DNA of 64,000 bases from Paralvinella palmiformis (GCA_025642065.1 JAODUP010000583.1:1-64000); one strand, 5' to 3'. Shown: positions 16,921 through 26,772, counted from the stretch's first letter. Numbers and translations are program-made. The notes: a model not told the origin generated them from the letters alone.

Positions 16921-18319
16921 TTAGGGTTTATCAGTAGCATCCGCCCAGCTTTCATAGGGATGGAATGATTTTTGTAAGGGGCAAGACCCACTGGAGAAAT
17001 CAATATGCGAAACGTTTTCGCCTACTTTCTTTTTCCATGAAGAGATATCCTGATTAAAGGCTATGGCGCCATCAAACATCTGGTTCATCTTAGTCACTTT
17101 ACTCACATCCCAGCCGGAGATATCCTGATTAAAGGCTTCGGCGTTATAAAACATAAAACTCATAGTAGTCACTTTACTCACATTCCAGCCGGATATATCA
17201 CCATTAAAGCTGGATGCATCATTAAACATATTTCTCATAGTAGTCACTTTACTCACATCCCAGCCGGATAAATCTTGATTAAAGCTGGATACACCATTAA
17301 ACATCTGTTCCATACTAGTCACTTTACTCACATCCCAGCCGGATATATCCTGATTAAAGATGAATGCATTATTAAACATCTGTTCCATACTAGTCACATT
17401 GCCTACATCCCAGCCGGAGATATCACCATTAAAGGCTGTGGCACCATCAAACATACTTTTCATAGTAGTCACATTGCCTACATCCCAGCCGGAGATATCA
17501 CCATTAAAGGCTTTGGCTTGAAAAAACATACTGTCCATAGTAGTCACTTTACTCACATCCCAGCGGGAGATATCCTGGTTAAAGGCTTTGGCGTTATTAA
17601 ACATATTTCATATCTGTAATAGTTGCTGTATTCACCATGCTTATATCTTTTCCGTTCCTGATCATGGTGTCCAATTGCTTTCTTGTTAGGGGTTTGTTTT
17701 TTATGGTAAGGGTATATTTTTCCGTACTGCTATCAGGGAGTGTGAAGGTATAGGTAACAGGGTCTTTAAAATCAGGATTGGCTTCACAGCTTAAGGATCT
17801 TGTCCCGAACATGATCTTTGCAGTTAAGTCCTTATAGGCAGATGCTTCAGCGTTATAGGGGAGGGCTTCCACTGCAATTGCGTTGCCGAGCACGGAAGGG
17901 GTTTCTCCGGTAAGGGTGGTGCCCTTTTGTTCAATTGTTATGGTAAGGGGGGATATCTTGACGGTATAAACGGCAGTACTGTCGTCTTCTGCTGTTACTG
18001 TGTATGATACAGGTTTTGTAAAATCCTGGGCTGTTCCAGAGGCTGGGGTAATGCTCTTACCTGTGTGCGTAATGGTGGGGCTTAATGCGGTTAGATCCTG
18101 AGTAGGAAGAAAGACTGAGATTGTTTTGTCTGAAATTATGCCAGAATAGCTGCTGGATTTGTCGGCTGTGCCGGGAATCTTCAGGGTAAAGGCTGTAATG
18201 GTTTTTGTTGTAGCCTTTGGGCTAGCTGTTTGCTGCGGATTAGTCGGTGAGGGGCAACTGGTTAAAAAAACTAAAATAGTTGTTATAAACATACATATAT
18301 ATATTTTCTGCTTTAGCAT
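16921..18319 (-). pseudogene. DUF285 repeat lipoprotein, type A, frameshifted at the first repeat
   Basis: The leader, lipobox (LTSC) and Ig-like modules run from 18319 to about 17600 and are near identical to the 110-1666 copy. At the first repeat, two bases are missing relative to the intact family (ATGAAATATG for ATGCAAGATATG). The frame then ends in TAA after KYV. The remaining seven full repeats, the terminal repeat and the type A C-terminus are open from 17604 to 16921 in another frame. As it stands, the gene yields a secreted 240-residue lipoprotein without repeats. The promoter (18354-18382) and ribosome site are intact. Confidence 0.85.
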
Positions 18320-18353
18320 TCTATACTCCTTTGATACTGCATTTATCTTTTAC

Positions 18354-18382
18354 AATATAGTATATTCTGTTTTAGCTGTCAA
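18354..18382 (-). promoter_or_regulatory. Promoter of the frameshifted type A DUF285 gene
   Basis: On the - strand, TTGACA (18377-18382) and TATATT (18354-18359) are 17 bp apart. Similarity to the other units ends at about 18385, which is the right edge of the DUF285 array. Confidence 0.8.
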
Positions 18383-18385
18383 TAG

Positions 18386-18546
18386 CAAGTGCCTTCTTTC
18401 TTCATGTCCTCTACTCAATCTTGCTTTTTAACATTACAAAAAGGATGATAGTAACACTGTCCTATACTGCTGAAATTTCCTTGGGTAATACATTAAGTGA
18501 GGCGTTAGCAGTTGGTGTTGTAATAGCTGTAGTACCTGTCATGATG
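18386..18546. other. Junction between accessory and core region
   Basis: A + strand open stretch of about 48 codons, hydrophobic (EALAVGVVIAVVPVMMLSM) and without a start, ends inside the next gene's 3' end. It could be the tail of a lost membrane protein, but I cannot assign it. Nothing else is visible. Confidence 0.35.
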
Positions 18547-19335
18547 TTATCTATGTGTGGATCGTTTCTTCTGTATTCTCGCTGTTAATGCTACTACCAT
18601 ACGACGAGGTAATATCCTTTGAAAGAAAATAAGCAATTTAAAAAAGATTCCATATATCGCAACTGGTTTTCTTTTCTTTAATGCCTTATACCCATAAAGC
18701 GCAACAGCGTAGGCATCAGCAAGCATCTTTTCTTGAAAAATTAATGAAGATTGGGCTCCTGCAGTAATACCAAACTCACTTTGGGTTGGGCCTGGGCATA
18801 GCACCGAAACATGAATGGATGAATTTCTTAGCTCTTGTGCTAATGCTTCAGTAAAAGATAAAACGAATGCCTTTGTTGCATAATAAATTGCCATATATGG
18901 CCCAGGTTGAAATCCTGCCACCGATCCTATATTTAAAATACCTGCGTAGGGCAATGTTCGCATATTGGGAATACACATATAGGTCAAAGCCAACAAAGAG
19001 CTGATATTAACCTGTACCATGCGTAATAACTTGTCATATTCTGCATTTTGAAACAGATTGCAATCTCCAAAGCCTGCATTATTGATCAATAATTCCACTA
19101 CGTATCCATGGTTTTTTATTTCTTGATAAATTTTCTCGGCAGCATGAGGGGTCGCTAGATCACATGTAATAACATGTACCTTGCATCCCTTCGAAGATAA
19201 TTCTTTCTCAAGCGCGCGCAACCTATCTTCCCTGCGTGCGGTAATAATAACATTGTACCCATCCGCAACAACGACTCGCGCAAATTCTCTTCCTATACCG
19301 CTGGAAGCTCCACTGATAAGTGCCCATTTACCCAT
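18547..19335 (-). CDS. Short-chain dehydrogenase/reductase
   Basis: This NAD(P)-dependent oxidoreductase has a Rossmann fold. The cofactor motif SGASSGIG is at the N-terminus, NNAG lies mid-protein and the catalytic YYATK follows a serine in LNIGSVAG. I use the ATG at 19335, which begins MGKWALISG. A TTG five codons upstream is also possible. The C-terminal tail is basic and hydrophobic (LLIFFQRILPRRM), as in SDRs that associate with membranes. The gene overlaps the stop of the MFS gene by 8 bases and is last in the - strand block. The substrate is unknown. Confidence 0.85.
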   Translation of the reverse strand: MGKWALISGASSGIGREFARVVVADGYNVIITARREDRLRALEKELSSKGCKVHVITCDLATPHAAEKIYQEIKNHGYVVELLINNAGFGDCNLFQNAEYDKLLRMVQVNISSLLALTYMCIPNMRTLPYAGILNIGSVAGFQPGPYMAIYYATKAFVLSFTEALAQELRNSSIHVSVLCPGPTQSEFGITAGAQSSLIFQEKMLADAYAVALYGYKALKKRKPVAIYGIFFKLLIFFQRILPRRMVVALTARIQKKRSTHR

Positions 19336-20506
19336 CTTTTGTTCTCTCAAAGAATAAATATCCTATGATGCTACCAAGAAACAAGATCACTGTCAATGCA
19401 AAAAATACCGTTATAATGTTATAGTGGATTGCAATAGATGCCCCCACCAATGGAGCAATAAACCATCCTAAATTTCCTATAAGCGTTTGAATTCCAAATG
19501 CAATACCTTGTCTATTTTTTTGCAGCGCTCCTCCTAGTGAAGATTGCAGTAGAGGAGTCAACCCGCCAATAAAAAACATGGTAAGAACATTGAACAAAGA
19601 AAATCCAAATAGTGAATCTTGCAAGAAAATAGGAATGCTGGAAAAGAAAGCCAACATCATATAGAGTACTAGCAAAAAACGTTTACCAAATCTTTTCTCA
19701 AAATGAACTAACACCACTCCCGCAATTGCAGATGCTATTCCCGTAGCCGCAATAATACTCCCTGAAATAAACGACACTTGAGATTCTGGACCTGTTAGCT
19801 CTTGTACATACAATGTGATGTAAGGAAAAGATAGTGCACGTGAAAAACGAATAATAAAAATAAGAACAAGTCCACTAATAATCATGGAAGAGAAATAAGT
19901 TTTCTTTTTCTTCTTTTTAGATGTCTTTATAGCCTTATGGGAAGTTTCCTTAACTAGAAAGAGAACAAGGAAAAATGATACGGCAATAGCCCCTGAGCCA
20001 ATAAGAAAACTATTTCGATACCCAAAAGCTGCGGCTGTTACACCTCCTATGAAAGGGCCTACCGTCAAACCAATAAAGGCAGAAGATGCAAGAATACCCA
20101 AAGCTTTTGACTGAGCATGTCTTGGAGTATTAGCCGCAATCAAGGTAGTTCCTGCTGTAATAGCACCAGTAAGCAATCCTTGTAATATACGTATAATAAT
20201 AACTTCTGTGATAGAAGATGCTCTTGACATCCAGAACATAAGAAAGCTTCCAAAAAAGACCGCGCGGAGAACCATTATTTTTCTACCAAACCGATCGCTT
20301 ATCAATCCCCAGGGGACTGCCATGAGTCCCATAAACAATGCAGGTAATCCCGAAATAAGTCCTACATAGAAACGAATGTCAGCAGGATTACTAATCCCTA
20401 AATCTTGTATAAATAATGGTAAGAATGGAACTACAAATTGGAATCCCGACACCGAAAAAACCTGCGCAAGCCACACATACAAAAGGTTTTTTCTCCAAGC
20501 TTCCAT
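19328..20506 (-). CDS. MFS efflux transporter (MdtG/TetA-like)
   Basis: This 392-residue inner-membrane protein has about 12 predicted helices. The motif A loop WGLISDRFGRK lies between helices 2 and 3, and RILQGLLTGAITAGTTLIAA is typical of helix 4 of drug:H+ antiporters. A lysine-rich central loop (KTSKKKKKKT) separates the two halves. It is probably a drug or metabolite exporter. There is no Shine-Dalgarno site before the ATG. It lies 5 bases after the M16 peptidase stop. Confidence 0.85.
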   Translation of the reverse strand: MEAWRKNLLYVWLAQVFSVSGFQFVVPFLPLFIQDLGISNPADIRFYVGLISGLPALFMGLMAVPWGLISDRFGRKIMVLRAVFFGSFLMFWMSRASSITEVIIIRILQGLLTGAITAGTTLIAANTPRHAQSKALGILASSAFIGLTVGPFIGGVTAAAFGYRNSFLIGSGAIAVSFFLVLFLVKETSHKAIKTSKKKKKKTYFSSMIISGLVLIFIIRFSRALSFPYITLYVQELTGPESQVSFISGSIIAATGIASAIAGVVLVHFEKRFGKRFLLVLYMMLAFFSSIPIFLQDSLFGFSLFNVLTMFFIGGLTPLLQSSLGGALQKNRQGIAFGIQTLIGNLGWFIAPLVGASIAIHYNIITVFFALTVILFLGSIIGYLFFERTKDG

Positions 20507-20511
20507 ATCAG

Positions 20512-23424
20512 TTAAAAAGGAAGATGTAAAATATGTTGGCGTAGCTCTCTGGGAACTGTTTCCTGTTTAAGTAAGATTTCATTTGTCACAGTAACCATAT
20601 GCCCAGATTGAATATGTTGCAAAAGCATCTGTGCAACCCGTTGCACATCTTTAGGTGTTACATGTAATAATGCATCTCGCAAATATTGCCTGAATTCCGT
20701 GTCAATATTATACAGATAATACCGGAATTGTATATTGCCTTGTTCGCTTGGAACAAAGGTCCTTTCTTCTTTGCCTACAATACTAAATAAAGCCAAATCA
20801 ATATTTTCGGGGCTGCATAAATGCGTTGAGAAATACTCTAGTGAGTCTTTGAACACTTGGAATGTTTCACCTATATGTGGATCACGATATGAAATCATCG
20901 CCATTACTCCTTCATAAGTCCGAATAAGTGTCGCAAAACTATACGCGCCTCCCCGCGTGCGAAGTTTTTCCCAAAAATACTCGTTATCCAACAAATGTGC
21001 CAAAATACGCTGTGCTGAATACTGTGGCGAGAGTACTGACAATGCTGGAAACGCAATTGCATTATATGAAACAGATGAATGGGTAAGAATCGCCTCATGT
21101 CTTGTCCGTTTCTCAATTATGCGTTGGTACCCTCGTGGCGCGCGCATCTTTTCCCCTAGAGGCAAGGAAGCTATTTCATCTGACAGAAGAGTAATAATAT
21201 CTTTTTTTCGTTTACGCGGACAGACCACACTTATCGACAAACGATTTTTTACAAATAATTTTTTTGCAATAGTACTAAATCGTTCCGCCAAGTTCTCATA
21301 GTTTTTGCTCTTTAGTGCGTGCAATAAATACAATTGCCGCAATCCATCCCAACGTTCAGCAAGATCTGCAGCTGTGCTCAATGATTGAGCTGCACGATAA
21401 TAAGCAAATCTATGTCCATCGTGTACAAGGGAAGAGCTCATCATATGAAAATGTTCAAGATGTATGACCTGAAGACGTTCTATCTGAAAAAAGTCAGCTT
21501 CTTGCAATATCCGAAATAGTAATCGAATAGCATGATAACTGTTACTTTGAACAAAAGAAAAATGTACATAAAAAACAGGTCTAATACAAGATGTATCTTC
21601 TTTCATTGTCTCATTGTCTACACGTGAAAAAACACCCCCTGTATACAAATCTATTTCATTCGCTAATTGTGTATAGTGCATAGTACGTAACCCACACTCA
21701 GTCAACACTTCTGAAAATAGAGGTAGTAAATCAAACAACTCATCGGAAAGCCCCTGAAGATCGAATGCAAAACTAATATATGCAATGTCATTTGTAAAAA
21801 GAGGATGAAGCATCACGGGAATAGTATCTGCTATATAAAACTCTTCATGAAGAAATGTGCGCACCTTATGTGGAATATCATCTCGCTTCAAACGGGGAAT
21901 GCAAGAAAGATCAGCTGGAGAATCACAAGATTCCTGCATACGCAGAAACGTATGAAAATCTGAATACGCTTGTTCTTTTTGAGAAGACTGTATGATATTT
22001 CTTAATTGGGTTTCACGCTGGTGCATCTTTTTGCTCTGTAGTTTGGTATCTGGATAAAACGCAATAGTTGTACGATGCGTGTTCTGAAGCAACTCTTTCG
22101 TTATTAATGAGAGAAGATACACATGATCTTTTTTTGTATTATCACGCACATCTTGTAAATAAGATGAAAGATTCAATACAGAATTAAGATTTACCCCATA
22201 ACTCCATGCACGGCTAATACGACGGAGAAGTTTCATTCCGTTACGCGCTCCTCCTTCTACCTCACGAATAGCAAACTCAAGTTTTCTGAACACTGCTTCC
22301 ATTTGAGTAGTTGCCACTCCACTTTTCGTAATATCTGTTAACGTGTATAAGATAAAATCTTCCATCTCTTTCTCCCTGCCTACATGCATACCATCCATTC
22401 CCACAGAAAATACCGATTCATATGCATCAAGCTCCAACCCTGAACTGCTACTGAGATTTTCCCCTATTCCCGATTCTATCAACGCCCGATATAAAGGCGC
22501 TGCTTTGTTTCCCATAAGTAATTCACTCACTAGTTGTAAAGAAAGTATACGTGAAATATCCTTGGTAGGAGATAAAAGCCAATTCATCAGCACCGATTCA
22601 CGATTTTCACCTTCTTGCTCCTGTGTGCTGGGGTAAGGAATGCGTAAGTGTTTAGGTTGCTTCCACCGTGATACCGGATCATAGGGAGCTATGGGATTAC
22701 CGGAGTCTTGTATTCTCGAAAATATTTCTTCTTCCAGTACTTGCAAATATTTTTCACTAGGAATATTTCCATAAAGGAAAATACAGCAATTTGCAAGACA
22801 ATAATAACGACGATGATAAGCAAGAAAGTCTTCATATGATAAAAAAGGTATTTCATCAGGATCTCCCCCACTTTCATATGAATACGTTCCCGACTCAAAC
22901 ACAGAGGAAAAACTCTTGGTGCTTATAATATATTCTTTATTAAATACATTCCCCATCATCTCGTTGTATACCACTCCCTGAAACATAGCAGGGGCCTTAT
23001 CGGGAAACTCAATACGAATACCTTCTTGAAGAAACATTTCCTGTTTTAAAAGAGGGAAAAACACCGCATCTCCATAGACTTTAAGGATATTAAACAGATC
23101 TTTTTCAACGGCAGATGCTGCTGGATAAATTGTACGATCAGGATAAGTCATCGCATTAAGATATGTATGCATACTGCCTTTTAATAATTGAGCAAAGGGA
23201 TCTCTTACTAAAAACCGTTCAGAACCACATAACACAGTATGTTCAAGAATATGTGCTGTTCCCCTACTGTTTTGTTGAGGTGTATTGAATATAAATGCGA
23301 ACAGATTCTCACGGTCATCATTTTGGACATGATATATTGTACATCCACTTTCTTCATGTACAAAATGACGTCCTTGCGCATTGTGATCGGGTAAAAAAAC
23401 TTTAGATACTTCAGAAAATCCCAT
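20512..23424 (-). CDS. M16C metallopeptidase (PreP-like)
   Basis: This 970-residue zinc peptidase is of the presequence-protease type, with four homologous domains folding into one chamber that degrades peptides. The inverted zinc motif HILEH is at 58-62. The third ligand is probably Glu155 in VVYNEMMG. The length matches PreP (about 970-1000) rather than the two-chain M16B proteins. There is no signal peptide, so a cytoplasmic location is likely. The ATG overlaps the aldo/keto reductase stop by 14 bases. An AAAAGG lies upstream. Confidence 0.92.
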   Translation of the reverse strand: MGFSEVSKVFLPDHNAQGRHFVHEESGCTIYHVQNDDRENLFAFIFNTPQQNSRGTAHILEHTVLCGSERFLVRDPFAQLLKGSMHTYLNAMTYPDRTIYPAASAVEKDLFNILKVYGDAVFFPLLKQEMFLQEGIRIEFPDKAPAMFQGVVYNEMMGNVFNKEYIISTKSFSSVFESGTYSYESGGDPDEIPFLSYEDFLAYHRRYYCLANCCIFLYGNIPSEKYLQVLEEEIFSRIQDSGNPIAPYDPVSRWKQPKHLRIPYPSTQEQEGENRESVLMNWLLSPTKDISRILSLQLVSELLMGNKAAPLYRALIESGIGENLSSSSGLELDAYESVFSVGMDGMHVGREKEMEDFILYTLTDITKSGVATTQMEAVFRKLEFAIREVEGGARNGMKLLRRISRAWSYGVNLNSVLNLSSYLQDVRDNTKKDHVYLLSLITKELLQNTHRTTIAFYPDTKLQSKKMHQRETQLRNIIQSSQKEQAYSDFHTFLRMQESCDSPADLSCIPRLKRDDIPHKVRTFLHEEFYIADTIPVMLHPLFTNDIAYISFAFDLQGLSDELFDLLPLFSEVLTECGLRTMHYTQLANEIDLYTGGVFSRVDNETMKEDTSCIRPVFYVHFSFVQSNSYHAIRLLFRILQEADFFQIERLQVIHLEHFHMMSSSLVHDGHRFAYYRAAQSLSTAADLAERWDGLRQLYLLHALKSKNYENLAERFSTIAKKLFVKNRLSISVVCPRKRKKDIITLLSDEIASLPLGEKMRAPRGYQRIIEKRTRHEAILTHSSVSYNAIAFPALSVLSPQYSAQRILAHLLDNEYFWEKLRTRGGAYSFATLIRTYEGVMAMISYRDPHIGETFQVFKDSLEYFSTHLCSPENIDLALFSIVGKEERTFVPSEQGNIQFRYYLYNIDTEFRQYLRDALLHVTPKDVQRVAQMLLQHIQSGHMVTVTNEILLKQETVPRELRQHILHLPF

Positions 23425-24235
23425 TTATATATACCTTTTCAGGATGAGATCCATATCGTTGTGGTTTGTTAAATTGATCTATTTTTTTCATGTCTTTCTC
23501 CTCTAAAGTAAAATCAAATACATCTATGTTTTCTTGAATTCGATCGGCTGTTTGCGACTTAGGGATAGGAATTAGACCGTGCTGGATATGCCATCGCAGG
23601 GTAACTTGGACAGCTGTCTTATCATATTTATCTGCTATGCGCATGAGAACAGGATCATGTTGTGCATTACCTTTCATCACAGGAGACCATGATTCAACTG
23701 CAATGTTCTTTTGCAAACAATATTTTCTAAGCTTTTCTTGATTTAAATATGGATGAAGTTCTATCTGATTAACCATGGGACACTGATATCCTTTTTCCAA
23801 TAATAGCGCTATATGTGACTCGTGAAAATTGCTTACACCAATGGCTCTCACCTTCCCCGATTGGTAAATGGATTCCAACGCTTCCCACGTTGCCACTAAA
23901 TGTTCCCGCATAGGCCAATGCACAAGATAAAGATCTATGTAATCAGTATCCAAGGCAAGACGACTTCTTTCAAAAGCTTTCAGTGTGTTTTGATAGCCTT
24001 GGTCAGTATTCCATACTTTTGTAGTGAGAAACACGTCTTGCCGCGATACTTGCGCACTTTGTACTGCCTTGCCTATTTCTTTTTCATTACCGTAAAACGA
24101 GGCAGTATCAATCATACGATATCCGCATGACAATGCGCAGGAAACTCCCACAATCGCAGCATGTGGAAGTAATTTATATGTTCCATAGCCAAAAACAGGC
24201 ATCCGCACATTATTAGAAAGAGTTATGTAGTCCAT
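23411..24235 (-). CDS. Aldo/keto reductase
   Basis: This is an NADPH-dependent TIM-barrel reductase (AKR family). The tetrad is visible: Asp and Tyr in MIDTASFYGNE, Lys in TTKVW and His in DLYLVHWPM. IGVSNFHESH and PIPKSQTADRIQEN match the family's loop and cofactor-binding parts. I choose the ATG giving MDYITLSNN. An upstream ATG seven codons earlier adds MLLPYYF and cannot be excluded. It sits between the nucleosidase-like gene and the M16 peptidase in one - strand unit. It resembles the 2,5-diketo-gluconate/prostaglandin-type reductases, but the substrate is not readable. Confidence 0.88.
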   Translation of the reverse strand: MDYITLSNNVRMPVFGYGTYKLLPHAAIVGVSCALSCGYRMIDTASFYGNEKEIGKAVQSAQVSRQDVFLTTKVWNTDQGYQNTLKAFERSRLALDTDYIDLYLVHWPMREHLVATWEALESIYQSGKVRAIGVSNFHESHIALLLEKGYQCPMVNQIELHPYLNQEKLRKYCLQKNIAVESWSPVMKGNAQHDPVLMRIADKYDKTAVQVTLRWHIQHGLIPIPKSQTADRIQENIDVFDFTLEEKDMKKIDQFNKPQRYGSHPEKVYINGIF

Positions 24236-24269
24236 AAAATAGTATGGCAGTAGCAAGAGAAAAAGTAAA

Positions 24270-24926
24270 TTATAAAAACACCTTTTGCAAGAGAGAAATA
24301 TAAGAATGTTTATATTTCTGAATTACCTGGGTAGGAAAATTTTGATATCCGTACACAAAAGAATCAGAAACCAATTTAGTAATTGCAAATGGAATATTCT
24401 GCATGCTTGCATAGTCTGCTACCGCCCAGCTTTCCATATCTGCTACCGCACAGATATGTTCTATTCGTTTATCAATTTGCCCAGAATGAACAATTGGTTC
24501 TGTACTGCAATAAAAATCTGCTTTATGCACACGGGGAAAACAAATCCCTGCCTGCTTATATATACGGTTACTTAGTTCATTAAAACATGGGTATTGTACA
24601 GGACTTGCACGCTCATCTTGCATCGGCATACATGTTGATGTAGCCACACAAAAGTCTCCTATGCATATTTCACGATGAAGCGAGACGGTAGTCCCCCAGA
24701 GCACAATACTGTTTATCTGGTATTGCTGAAAAAGCACAATCATAGCATCTCGGCAGACCCAAGGCCCCATACCCGAAGCTGCAAATAAAAGCGAAGGAAA
24801 CATTTTTGTTGTAGTAATTCGTATTATATCAATATGCCTAGTTTGCACCGAATCAAAACACGAATAAAGAGGAAGCAATTCTTGCATAATCCCAGCTAAT
24901 ACAAGTGTGTATGATTTTTTTGTCAT
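24270..24926 (-). CDS. Nucleoside phosphorylase/nucleosidase superfamily protein
   Basis: This 218-residue protein shows the PNP/UDP fold signatures (PF01048). ASGMGPW is the glycine-rich phosphate or ribose loop, VADMESWAVADYA corresponds to the ribose-binding (E)ME(G)AA region, and AITKLVSDSF to the (R)xVSD end with the catalytic Asp. It is most like the MTA/SAH nucleosidase or futalosine hydrolase group in size. The exact substrate is uncertain. The gene begins the - strand block that runs to 18547. The next gene begins 34 bases after its stop. Confidence 0.65.
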   Translation of the reverse strand: MTKKSYTLVLAGIMQELLPLYSCFDSVQTRHIDIIRITTTKMFPSLLFAASGMGPWVCRDAMIVLFQQYQINSIVLWGTTVSLHREICIGDFCVATSTCMPMQDERASPVQYPCFNELSNRIYKQAGICFPRVHKADFYCSTEPIVHSGQIDKRIEHICAVADMESWAVADYASMQNIPFAITKLVSDSFVYGYQNFPTQVIQKYKHSYISLLQKVFL

Positions 24927-25017
24927 AATAATACAATTACCCTACTGTGTTCATAGTACATCCAGCTACATGCAGTGTATACTTGCGTTCTTTTAAAATT
25001 TCAGCAATAGTAATTAT

Positions 25018-25575
25018 ATGAAAGCAGGAGCAATTGAAAAAGGGCAATACTTATTATTCCATAACGAACCATATCAGATCGTTGAGCGTGAATTCTTGAA
25101 TCCCGGAAAAGGAGCAGCCTTCGCCAAATGTAAAATAAAAAATTTAATAAATGGTAAAGTATTAAGAGAAACAATTAAAACAAATGAAGAAATTCAAATA
25201 GCAGATATACATGAGGTAACGGGTCAGTACCTTTATGCGGATCAGGAAGTTTGCTATTTTATGCATACTGAAACATTTGAACAGTTTTCTCTTCCCATAA
25301 AAAATATAGATACTAAATATTATTATCTATCAGAAGGTCGCGAGTATCGTATAATTTTTTGGGAATCTACTCCTATTGATATCACACTACCTCCCAAAGT
25401 ATCACTCATTGTAAGCGATGCACCACAAGCAATAAAAGGGGATACCGTATCAGGAGCTACTAAACTAGTACAATGTGAGAGTGGACTTAAGATAAAAGTG
25501 CCCATATTTATCAAAACTGGTGATCGCATTCTGGTAAACAGTGAAACAAATGAATATGTGGAAAGATCTAAGTAA
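25018..25575 (+). CDS. efp: Elongation factor P
   Basis: This 185-residue factor enters the ribosomal E site and rescues stalling at polyproline. An N-terminal KOW domain (1-65) and two OB domains follow the usual size. The tip loop reads LNPGKGAAF, with Lys31 in the position that E. coli modifies at Lys34. There is no modifying enzyme gene nearby. The ATG has no Shine-Dalgarno site. A weak -35/-10 pair (TTGCGT 24983-24988, AATAGT 25006-25011) would start transcription at or next to the ATG. Confidence 0.95.
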   Translation: MKAGAIEKGQYLLFHNEPYQIVEREFLNPGKGAAFAKCKIKNLINGKVLRETIKTNEEIQIADIHEVTGQYLYADQEVCYFMHTETFEQFSLPIKNIDTKYYYLSEGREYRIIFWESTPIDITLPPKVSLIVSDAPQAIKGDTVSGATKLVQCESGLKIKVPIFIKTGDRILVNSETNEYVERSK

Positions 25576-25590
25576 GTTTTTCTGCCATGC

Positions 25591-26772
25591 CTACGGTTTT
25601 TTATAATCTTTTTCTTTATTTTCATGGCGACTCTTGAGTAATTGCTGTTGTTCTTCTTCCTTAAGGTGCACATCAAGTTGCGGAAAAGGAATACATATAT
25701 CATGTTGTGCAAATTTTCGCCATATCTCAAAATTAATCCAGGACAAGGACAACAACTTATCATGTGCCATTTTTAGCCAGCATACTAACTTAAAAGAAAT
25801 TCCAGATGAATCAAAAGAAAGTAAATATACACGAGGCTCTTCAGGAGCCTGTTTCAACCTATAAGGATTACCTTTAAGAACACCTAACAACACATCCTTA
25901 ACAAGTTCAAGATCAGCATTATAATCAACCTGTATTGTAGTAGTTAATACAATACGTGGATCCCGTTCATACGTATAATTATGCACAATCTGCGATACTA
26001 ATTCCCGATTGGGTACAATAAGCGTCTCATTGGTTACAGTGGTAATAACTGTATGCAACAACTTTATCGTCACTACATCCCCTAAGAAATCTGCAAGTTG
26101 AATTCTATCACCTATTTTTATAGGTCTCGAAATAATAATTACAATACCCGCAAACAAATTCTCCACAGTCCCTTGCAATCCGAATCCAATGCCTAATCCC
26201 AACACCCCAAAAATAATTATAATTGATGACAAATCAATGCCTATGAGACTCAAGCCAAGGATAAGAAAGAAAACCATGAATACATAGCGTAACAAATTGG
26301 CCACAGAGAACCCCACCACATTATTGTCCGTAATAATAGGAATAATACGTTTTTCTGTAAACACTTGGATACGCTTTGCAAAGATATTCGCTACTGCAAC
26401 AACAGGTATAATCAGCAACAATGCAAAAATGCTAATTTTGGATTTCCCTAAATCAATAACAGGACGTGTTAAAAAACTCAGGCCTTCTAAAAAATAATAT
26501 GCTATTTTCTGAGTCAGGAATGGGAACAATAGTATCCCTAAAAGAATTACCGCAATGGCTTTGATGAAACGACGCAAGCATCGAAATAGTTTCTGTTTAG
26601 TCTTATCTGACCACTTTGATTTCTTAATTACATAACGAGATATGATAATTAAAACTTTGGTACCTATAAGAATTACAAGCAATGGAAGAAGTATTTGCAC
26701 AATAAGTTGTTTATAGGTGATCGCAAGAGATATATCCCAAAAACTTATTTGCATATCCAAAACATTTTGCAT
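25591..26772 (-). CDS. MscS-family mechanosensitive channel
   Basis: This 393-residue membrane protein has about five hydrophobic segments in its first 190 residues. The pore-lining TM3 region reads GLGIGFGLQGTVENLFAGIV, and the beta domain contains IKIGDRIQLADFLGDV. A soluble C-terminal domain ends in IPFPQLDVHL, as in MscS proteins. It should open under hypo-osmotic stress to release solutes. The ATG follows an AGGGGGA site. It is convergent with efp and downstream of the SDR and ribA genes. Confidence 0.9.
   Translation of the reverse strand: MQNVLDMQISFWDISLAITYKQLIVQILLPLLVILIGTKVLIIISRYVIKKSKWSDKTKQKLFRCLRRFIKAIAVILLGILLFPFLTQKIAYYFLEGLSFLTRPVIDLGKSKISIFALLLIIPVVAVANIFAKRIQVFTEKRIIPIITDNNVVGFSVANLLRYVFMVFFLILGLSLIGIDLSSIIIIFGVLGLGIGFGLQGTVENLFAGIVIIISRPIKIGDRIQLADFLGDVVTIKLLHTVITTVTNETLIVPNRELVSQIVHNYTYERDPRIVLTTTIQVDYNADLELVKDVLLGVLKGNPYRLKQAPEEPRVYLLSFDSSGISFKLVCWLKMAHDKLLSLSWINFEIWRKFAQHDICIPFPQLDVHLKEEEQQQLLKSRHENKEKDYKKP

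Noticed and set aside
18386..18546. Membrane protein tail on the + strand as a real gene
   Set aside because: It has no start codon with a ribosome site and runs into the 3' end of the opposite SDR gene. It could be chance hydrophobic coding.
18380..18560. Assembly chimera joining two organisms at the accessory/core boundary
   Set aside because: It cannot be excluded from sequence alone, but fba inside the accessory part resembles the core genes and the boundary coincides with the edge of a duplicated DUF285 unit, which recombination explains. Read coverage across 18380-18560 would decide.
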